In this document: piece by piece, positions 57,657 to 64,000 of the stretch
Position numbering within the stretch: the first letter of the stretch is position 1
How the letters are laid out: the number at the start of each line of letters is the position of its first letter
NCBI RefSeq assembly: GCF_033449965.1
Contig: NZ_CP137761.1
Span: 620,001 to 684,000 of the forward strand
From: Bacillus sp. T3
GTDB taxonomy: Bacteria > Bacillota > Bacilli > Bacillales > Cytobacillaceae
DNA length: 64,000 nucleotides
Direction of reading: 5' to 3'
The notes under the pieces: generated by a model
The model's input: only the letters and a program-made list of their open reading frames with translations
Databases searched by the model: none
Told to the model about the DNA's origin: nothing
Position numbers and translations under genes: made by a program

Positions 57657-58361
57657 ATGGAAAGTACTGCAAATGAACTCTCCAAGGATTCAGGTAAACA
57701 ACCTGAATCAAATGAAAAAAAGGAAAATCACCGAAAAATGACCGTTTTAAATGGTGGCAGGCGTTATTAATTTTAACTCTTACACTCGGTGTTTCAGTAG
57801 GAGCAGGATACTATATAAGCAATAAATATTTTTGGTCTGATGTAGATATGAATCGTATTAACGAGCAACTTGCCTACTATAAGGATAAAGTCGATGCAAA
57901 GCCAAATGACCCAGCATTAAGAGTAAATCTTGGATATACCTACTTTTTAAAGGGTAAAAACGATGATGCAATTAAACAATTAAAAGTTGCATTAGATCTG
58001 GATAAGAAAAACTATGATGCATACTTAAATCTATCAATTGTATATAACGATGAAAATCGCTTTGATGATGCTTTGAAGGCAGCACAAAAAACAGTGGAAA
58101 TTAACCCAAGAGATTATAAGGGTCAACTCCAAATGGGGACAATCTACCGAAAACTTAAAATGTATAAGGATTCTCTTGAAGCTCTTAACAAAGCAAATGA
58201 ATTAATGCCCAGGAAATACAGATATTATCTATCAAATTGGCCGGCTCTCAGAGGATCAAGGAATGAAGAAAGAGGCTGCTGATATCTATAAAGATGTTCT
58301 GACCTATGACCCTTTACACAAAGAAGCGCTTGCTGGCCTAGATCGAGTTAATAAAAAATAA
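57657..58361 (+). CDS. Membrane-anchored TPR protein, two frameshifts
   Basis: 234 residues after correction. Cytoplasmic Ser/Lys/Glu-rich tail, one transmembrane segment (about 42-62), then three or four tetratricopeptide repeats (ALRVNLGYTYFLKGKNDDAIKQL, YDAYLNLSIVYNDENRFDDALKAA, YKGQLQMGTIYRKLKMYKDSLEAL). Breaks lie in A5 57734-57738 (a sixth A gives RKNDRFKWWQALL) and CCAGG 58209-58213 (CCCGG gives LMPGNTDIIYQIGRL). The plan resembles the CcmH/NrfG assembly factors, here outside a classical Ccm system, so it may chaperone the cytochromes. Ribosome site GAGGAGTGA. Confidence 0.78.
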
Positions 58362-58389
58362 CTTACATGACTAAAGGGAGTTGGAACAT

Positions 58390-59356
58390 GTGAAGAAAAA
58401 AACAGTCTATAAATGGATGGGTGTCATCGTCAGCTTAACGATCATCGCATTTGTAGCTATTTACTTCTTAAATTTACAAGATAAAGTAGAAAAAGCAAAA
58501 AGTATTGTTGACCGAAACGGACCTCCTGCTTTTAGTCAACTAATATATGGTGATTTTGATAAGGCCTTAGATAAACCGATGGATGTCGCAAAAATTGGTG
58601 AATTTATCTACGTTTCTGATACAAAGAATAAACGTGTTCAAATCTTCGACTCTACCCGGAACACCAATTTCTACATTTGGTAAAGAAGGCTCCGCTAAGG
58701 GAGAGTTTATGTTCCCGTATGGAGTAACTGGTGATAAAAAGGGAAATGTATATGTAGCAGACTTATATAACGGAAATATCTCTATCTTTGATAAAAAAGG
58801 AAAATTTATCGATTACTTTAAAGAAAATGGTAGCAATGTAATAAAGTCTCCTGGTGGTTTACGTATCATAGAGAACAAGCTTTATGTAACTGATATCGAA
58901 AACAGTCAAGTTTATGTGTTTGATCTAAAAGGGAAGTTATTACTTACTGTCGGTAAATCTGGTGAAAATGACGGTGAATTGAGAGCTCCTAATGCTGTAA
59001 CTGCTGATAAAGACGGTAATATTTATGTCGTAGATTCAGGTAATCAACGTGTTGAAATCTTTAATAAAGAAGGAAAATATAAAAATACAATTAACGGATC
59101 AAAAGATGGTAAAGGGAGCTCCACTTTTGTAAACCCTCGTGGAATTGGTATTGATTCTCGGGGAATCGTTTACATCGTAAATAATATGACGCATTATGTT
59201 ATTGGATTTAATGCTAAAGGTGAAAAAGCCTTTGAATTTGGTGGAATGGGTGACGCAAACGAGCAATTCTACCTGCCAAATGGACTTTTTGTGGATGACA
59301 CCGATCATGTATATATAACCGATACCTTAAATCAACGCGTAGCTATTTATTATTAA
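58390..59356 (+). CDS. Membrane-anchored NHL-repeat beta-propeller, frameshifted
   Basis: 321 residues after correction. One N-terminal membrane anchor (about 8-28), then about six NHL repeats, each of the form G.A.D..GN.YV.D..N.RV.IF (GDKKGNVYVADLYNGNISIF and DKDGNIYVVDSGNQRVEIF are clear). The frame breaks at CCCGG 58655-58659; CCGG gives DSTGTPISTFG. The start is GTG 58390, nine bases after AGGGAG. NHL propellers recur beside multiheme cytochromes in metal reducers as surface proteins or assembly scaffolds; that link is from memory, not checked. Confidence 0.8.
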
Positions 59357-59474
59357 AATCATGATAAATAGTTAGTCCTTAAAGGTGGTGATGCCTGGAA
59401 TTAGCGATAGAATGTATTCTTAAGAATTTACTAGAGAGAGAAAAAATCAAACAAGATTTAGGGAGGTTTTTAGA

Positions 59475-61439
59475 ATGTCAAAGAGAAAGATAGGTTTCTC
59501 ATTGTTGACTGCACTAGCATTACTTCTATTGTTCAGTGCAAGCGCAATGGCTGCTGCATTTGGTGTTACAAACTTAAGAGCAAGTTTGGATAATGATGCT
59601 GCAACTTTAACTGCAAAATGGAATGCTGATACAGCTACAGGCGTAACTGGTTATACAGTTACAGTTAAAGATGGTGCAACTGTAGTTGATACACAAACTG
59701 TAGCAACTACTACTTACACAGCTTCTGGTAAATTTGCACACAGCACGGTTTATACTGTTGAAGTTACAACTAATGGCGGTGTTAATGATACTGGAGTTTC
59801 TACTATCGATGTAAAATCTAAGTCAAACACTGATATTTCTTCTAACGATGTAGACAATACACTTTCCAACGCTAACCAATCAGGGCTAGGTGTTACAACT
59901 AATGATGGTACTACTGTTGGTAAAGTAATCAAGTCAAAAGACATGGTTAAAAACGACGGTACTACAGGCAACCACAGAACACACGGCGAATACCAAAACA
60001 ACACAAACTCTTGTGCAAGCTGTCACCAAACACATACAGGTGCATCTAAGAGTTTGTTATTCAAAGACGGTGTTTACAACACTTGTACTGCTTGTCACGA
60101 TGGTACATTAGGATTCTACAACGTATTTGAAGCATCTAATGCTGGTACTTTCGGTGGTACACACCAAGGTAACATGTCTGTTCACTTAGCTGACGGATCT
60201 GTTCAAATCAAAGCTGCTCCTGGTGGTAACGGTGCTGCAAACTCTGGTACTTGGGTAGGCGAATTCAACTGTGCAAGCTGTCACAGCCCACACGGTTCTT
60301 ATTCTGACCGTTTGTTACACTACAATCCAAATGGAATGGGTCTAGCTAAGAAAGCTGACGGTGGTATCGGTCTTAAAGGTGCAACAGTATATGACTTCAC
60401 TGCTAAACCTGCTACATCTGCTGTAACAGATAGCAATTATATTGCTGTTAAAGGTAAAGGTTCAGATTTCTCATTACTTGCTGCTGACCTTGGCGGAGCT
60501 GACCCTGCTACAACAACTGTTATTACTGTTATGGAAAAATCAGGAACTTCTTGGGTAAAATCTAAAAATCCTTGGTTATACGGATATGTATATGGTTCTC
60601 CTAAGAACTACTATACTCGTTTCTATAAACAGCCAACTGACGTAACTGGTCCAACTGCAGGAACTCCTGATGGAGTAGTTGATGATAAAGACCAAAAATG
60701 GGCTATTGATGATGGCCAGGGCGGTAAAGACTACGTTTATATCGCTGACTTCCACGATAATGAATTAGGAAACTCTGAAATTGCATTTAATAAAGGTTTT
60801 ATTTACTCAACAGGCACTTACCTTGATGATGTTAAAACAGCTGATGTAGGTCAGGCTTACACAGTAAATCTTGACCTTCAATTAATTGCTAAATTCGGCG
60901 ATGCAACAAATGGAGTACCTATTTATAAATCTGATTCTACTAGCTTAATGAACGGTACTGGCGAATTCAAAGGTGAAGGTGTTAAGTTAAATCAATACTG
61001 TGCAACATGTCACGTTGACTACTTAGCTCACTCTGGTTCTGCTACTGGTACATTCTCTACAGCATACCGTCACAGCACAGACAGTGACTCTTATACTTGC
61101 GTACGCTGTCACTATGCTCACGGAACTGATGTAACTATCATGATGGATGCTCATAACCAGACTCTTGCATCATTAACTGCTCCTGGTGGGGAATTCGAAG
61201 GTGACAATGCTAAAGCAACTGATTACCTATTAGACAAAAACGCTTCTTCTGCTCTTAAGCGTTTCACTAACATGTCAGTATGTTGGGGCTGTCACACAGA
61301 CTCTAAAGCTGAACAGTTAAAGAATACTACAAGCTTCAATGATGACAACGATCCTCACGGATTAGAGCCATATGCAGCTACTGGTGGTAAAATTAGCCAA
61401 TCAGTTATTGATTCTGGTGAAGTAGTACTTCAACCTTAA
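59475..61439 (+). CDS. Secreted FN3-hexaheme cytochrome c, candidate extracellular wire
   Basis: 654 residues. Signal peptide (about 1-26, ends AMA), an FN3-like domain (about 28-118), then six hemes over 160-640: CASCHQTH, CTACHDGTLG, CASCHSPHGSYSDRLL, CATCHVDYL, CVRCHYAHGTDVT and CWGCHTDS. About 13 further His residues outside CxxCH and the FN3 domain could serve as distal ligands, enough for six bis-His hemes. There is no membrane anchor or sortase motif, so it is released. Codons are biased to GCT, GGT, AAC and GTT, unlike the neighbours, which suggests strong expression. It sits after NHL with a GGGAGG site and is followed by a double hairpin. Confidence 0.88.
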   Translation: MSKRKIGFSLLTALALLLLFSASAMAAAFGVTNLRASLDNDAATLTAKWNADTATGVTGYTVTVKDGATVVDTQTVATTTYTASGKFAHSTVYTVEVTTNGGVNDTGVSTIDVKSKSNTDISSNDVDNTLSNANQSGLGVTTNDGTTVGKVIKSKDMVKNDGTTGNHRTHGEYQNNTNSCASCHQTHTGASKSLLFKDGVYNTCTACHDGTLGFYNVFEASNAGTFGGTHQGNMSVHLADGSVQIKAAPGGNGAANSGTWVGEFNCASCHSPHGSYSDRLLHYNPNGMGLAKKADGGIGLKGATVYDFTAKPATSAVTDSNYIAVKGKGSDFSLLAADLGGADPATTTVITVMEKSGTSWVKSKNPWLYGYVYGSPKNYYTRFYKQPTDVTGPTAGTPDGVVDDKDQKWAIDDGQGGKDYVYIADFHDNELGNSEIAFNKGFIYSTGTYLDDVKTADVGQAYTVNLDLQLIAKFGDATNGVPIYKSDSTSLMNGTGEFKGEGVKLNQYCATCHVDYLAHSGSATGTFSTAYRHSTDSDSYTCVRCHYAHGTDVTIMMDAHNQTLASLTAPGGEFEGDNAKATDYLLDKNASSALKRFTNMSVCWGCHTDSKAEQLKNTTSFNDDNDPHGLEPYAATGGKISQSVIDSGEVVLQP

Positions 61440-61445
61440 TAATTA

Positions 61446-61538
61446 AGCTACCAAATAGCCCTACTATTTGATAGCTCAGAAAGAAAATATCCAATTGAAC
61501 AAGGTAATGACGCTCATGCGTTGTTACCTTGTTTTTTT
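61446..61538 (+). terminator. Double hairpin terminator after the hexaheme gene
   Basis: First hairpin AGCTACCAAATAG/CTATTTGATAGCT (61446-61476); second CAAGGTAATGACGC/GCGTTGTTACCTTG (61500-61531) followed by T7. Confidence 0.85.
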
Positions 61539-61721
61539 ACATTATTACATTCGGTCACAAAGTTGTCAAATATTCTTCACTGCTCTGTTACTCAATTCCT
61601 TTTTTAATATGAGTATAATAAAAATATATTTATATAAACTTTATTATTCTTCCTAAGGACACTTGTAATAAAAGCCAATGATATATGAAAAATATTGGCA
61701 TAAAAGAAGGATGAGCAGAAT

Positions 61722-63530
61722 ATGGACAGACAAAACTTCAGAATATTTCACAGCAGTTACTTATTACTCTTAATAACCATTCTTTTATCCTTAATCCCGC
61801 TAAAAGTTAATGCCGAAGACTTAGCCCTTCCTAATATGAAAATCAATGATATTAAATTACAAAATGGGGTTACAACCATTGATGGTGTTATTACTTACGG
61901 TACAATTCCCAAAGAGCAAATTTCAATAGGTTTATATGATTCGACCGACCAATTATTATCGTCGATTACTCCAGATGAATTCAATAAATGGTCAGTATCT
62001 GTATCAACTACCCAAAAACCAAATACTTTATATGTAATGGCTTATGAAACTGCTAATCCTTCAAATCTATCGAAAATTAATGTTGATGTAACCCGTCCAC
62101 ATGTTGACTCTGTTTATTTGCAGTATTATGACGTGAACACACCAACCACACCAGTAGAGTTTAACTTACTCCAAAATGAAGGTATGAGCCGGGTTTTAAT
62201 TAATACGACAATAAAAATCAAGATTTCAGATAATGATTCCCTTAATAATTACTCAGAAAAGGTTAATATACCTAGCCCAGTAACTATTTTCGATAAGAAC
62301 TTTACTAATATTGAAGGTACAGCTACGTTTGATCCGACAACTTCAATGATAGAATTCCAACCATCCCAATACTTGCTACCAAGTATGAACTATTTTATAA
62401 TATTTAACTCCTCGCTAATTCCAAAACAGACACAGTCCGGTTATGCACCATTCACGGATGACGCTGGAAATAATGTTTTTCCAATTGTGAAAAAATTTAC
62501 TACTGTTAGTGTCACTGTCAGAAATGCTGTTATAAACCCCGATATGTCAAGTTGGGATCAAAATCCACATGGATACTACACATCAAATGTAAATACATGT
62601 GGAAATTGTCATGGAATACATGTTTCAACTAAAAACAATTTAAGTCAGCCAACACCTGACTATACACCAAAGGATACCACATTGGATGATAGCTATTGTA
62701 TGGCGTGTCATGATGGTACGACTGTGGCCCCTGGTCCTTTTAATTTTAAAACTGGCATTATATCTAAGCATGATGTCGTTCCGGATTCTGAACATTATTC
62801 AAGCGCGGGTTCCTGCACTTCATGTCATAATCCGCATTTAACTTGGAGTGCAGAAAATCCTAATTTCTTGAAGGATCATTATGTATACAAGCACAATGAT
62901 AATTATAGTGATGGACAGATTATTGGGGAAATTGACAGCAGAATTCAACTTTGTGAACAATGTCACGGGATGAACACTCAAGCCTATAAAAATCAGGCCG
63001 AACAGGAAGCGGCATTAGATAAATTGCCTGCTCCATATAGAGTACTTCATTATCGGAAATCCTCATCTTCCAAAGGACTAGACAGTGATTACGACCTATG
63101 TTTTAGCTGTCATAACAGTACCCAAGAGCTTAAGGATGGAACAAAGGATATATTGAAATACTATCAGCAAACGGATTCTATGCACAGATTAACAGCAACA
63201 GATGGATCACAATTAGATGGAGCAATTCCTTGTTCAGAGTGTCATGATACGCATGGATCAACAAACCTAAAACTACTAAAAGAAAACATAGGGCATGAAA
63301 ACCAACAATCAGCTTTTTCATATACTAGCGGAGATTGGGAAGCAAAAGAGAAAGAGTTCTGTATCAGATGTCATAATGGTTCCACATCCATTTATGGTGT
63401 AACAGGAAAAGCGCTGTCAGAAGCGAATCACCCTGAACCGTTAGCGTCCTGTAAAACATGTCATAGCCAATCCAATACAATTGAGGAAGTTGTTCATAGT
63501 CCAAAACCGAAAAATGTCCAAACACCATAG
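61722..63530 (+). CDS. Secreted octaheme cytochrome c with Ig-like domains
   Basis: 602 residues. Signal peptide (about 1-31, ends VNA), an Ig-like domain (about 34-125), a second beta domain of SbsA/Big_5 type (ATFDPTTSMIEFQPSQYLLP, about 130-270), then eight hemes: CGNCH, CMACH, CTSCH, CEQCH, CFSCH, CSECH, CIRCH, CKTCH. No transmembrane anchor or LPxTG. The Ig part may bind the wall or S-layer, so this could hold electron-transfer hemes near the surface. Own promoter region of about 280 bases; ribosome site AAGAAGGATGAGC before ATG 61722; a terminator follows. Confidence 0.86.
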   Translation: MDRQNFRIFHSSYLLLLITILLSLIPLKVNAEDLALPNMKINDIKLQNGVTTIDGVITYGTIPKEQISIGLYDSTDQLLSSITPDEFNKWSVSVSTTQKPNTLYVMAYETANPSNLSKINVDVTRPHVDSVYLQYYDVNTPTTPVEFNLLQNEGMSRVLINTTIKIKISDNDSLNNYSEKVNIPSPVTIFDKNFTNIEGTATFDPTTSMIEFQPSQYLLPSMNYFIIFNSSLIPKQTQSGYAPFTDDAGNNVFPIVKKFTTVSVTVRNAVINPDMSSWDQNPHGYYTSNVNTCGNCHGIHVSTKNNLSQPTPDYTPKDTTLDDSYCMACHDGTTVAPGPFNFKTGIISKHDVVPDSEHYSSAGSCTSCHNPHLTWSAENPNFLKDHYVYKHNDNYSDGQIIGEIDSRIQLCEQCHGMNTQAYKNQAEQEAALDKLPAPYRVLHYRKSSSSKGLDSDYDLCFSCHNSTQELKDGTKDILKYYQQTDSMHRLTATDGSQLDGAIPCSECHDTHGSTNLKLLKENIGHENQQSAFSYTSGDWEAKEKEFCIRCHNGSTSIYGVTGKALSEANHPEPLASCKTCHSQSNTIEEVVHSPKPKNVQTP

Positions 63531-63559
63531 ACTATCATTTTATAAACATATATTAGAGG

Positions 63560-63598
63560 AAATCCAAGTCCTGTATTCCACAGAACTTGGATTTTTTT
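63560..63598 (+). terminator. Terminator of octaheme gene
   Basis: AAATCCAAGT/ACTTGGATTT stem followed by T-run. The stretch to 63863 is AT-rich and gene-free, presumably the promoter of the next gene. Confidence 0.82.
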
Positions 63599-63863
63599 AG
63601 TTACTATTATATTTATCTTTTGTGTGCATTTAGGTTGTGAACGAAACTTAATAACTATAAAGGTCTTTTTTGCTTTTTCACCTAAAAATTGTGTCCAAAA
63701 TGTCAAGTAACAATCACATTTTGTCTATTCTTTTACATTACTATATGAACTATAATTACCGTGCGGTAGTTTTAAAATATAACGATGTGAATAATGTTGT
63801 TTTATAAAAATATTACATTAGTAAACTATTCAATAATATGGGAATAGTAGAAAGGACGGCTCT

Positions 63864-64000
63864 ATGATGTTAAAAAAAATAAGACCCTACTTGATTGCTT
63901 TTATCATCGTTCAATTTTTTCTAAACTCTATCCGTCCTACTATTAGTTTTGCGGCAGGCCCCACTATAACCATTGATAGCAATTCAGTGCTGGGTGCCCT
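63864..64000 (+). CDS. Start of a secreted protein, partial
   Basis: Begins ATGATG at 63864 after AAAGGA. The translation has a clear signal peptide (basic KKIRPY, hydrophobic core, ending near SFAA at about residue 30) and then PTITIDSNSV, typical of an Ig-like start. Runs off the right edge. From position and start it is likely another surface protein of the cytochrome cluster, but no heme motif is visible yet. Confidence 0.7.
   Translation, partial: MMLKKIRPYLIAFIIVQFFLNSIRPTISFAAGPTITIDSNSVLGA

Overview
The window looks like chromosome of a low-GC, spore-former-type Firmicute of the Bacillaceae (Bacillus / Neobacillus / Mesobacillus-like). The evidence is the gene order tagO - yvyE(yigZ) - degU - degV - comFA - comFC - hpf - secA, the sdpR-sdpI pair, a CstR-type regulator, LCP proteins, the wall-polymer genes and strong AGGAGG ribosome binding sites. 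There are no rRNA or tRNA genes, CRISPR arrays or transposases that I can see.

Layout. 1-3.0 kb: two cyclic-di-GMP/PAS signalling genes on the minus strand, the first running off the left edge. 3.1-5.5 kb: an SGNH hydrolase, then a persulfide-stress unit (cstR plus two membrane rhodaneses) with visible operators. 5.6-10.3 kb: small membrane proteins, an LCP ligase, sdpRI and a lone galactokinase. 10.7-37.4 kb: a large cell-surface polymer region. It holds gtaB, mnaA, an LtaS-like enzyme, two big autolysins built on ChW repeats (a glucosaminidase and an amidase), glycosyltransferases, a Wzx flippase, a Wzy polymerase, a Wzz-like chain-length protein, a second LCP, rfbACBD for dTDP-rhamnose and tagO. 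37.5-49.4 kb: the conserved yvyE/degU/degV/comF/hpf/secA backbone, with chromate-transporter halves and a TerC protein between hpf and an inverted secA, and with no degS or flagellar genes where Bacillus subtilis has them. 49.7-64 kb: a cluster of multiheme c-type cytochromes.

The cytochrome cluster is the most interesting part. It encodes three paralogous membrane-anchored decahemes and one membrane-anchored 12-heme protein, all with a NapC/NrfH-like N-terminus (CxxCHxM first heme). It also encodes two hexaheme relatives, one of them a secreted FN3-bearing protein with codon use suggesting high expression, then an octaheme with Ig-like domains, a membrane-anchored TPR protein, a membrane-anchored NHL beta-propeller, and the start of a further secreted protein. 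Read together this is a plausible complete extracellular-electron-transfer route for a Gram-positive cell: menaquinol pool to membrane cytochromes, across the wall, to a secreted, possibly polymerising, cytochrome.

Sequence quality. Twelve genes or gene parts are broken by single-base frameshifts that each restore a full-length family member when corrected. Eight are one-base insertions inside what should be CCGG (read as CCTGG, CCAGG or CCCGG). Four are one-base losses in homopolymers. I treat these genes as probably intact in the organism, with consensus errors typical of single-molecule sequencing, perhaps linked to DNA modification. I annotate each across the break.
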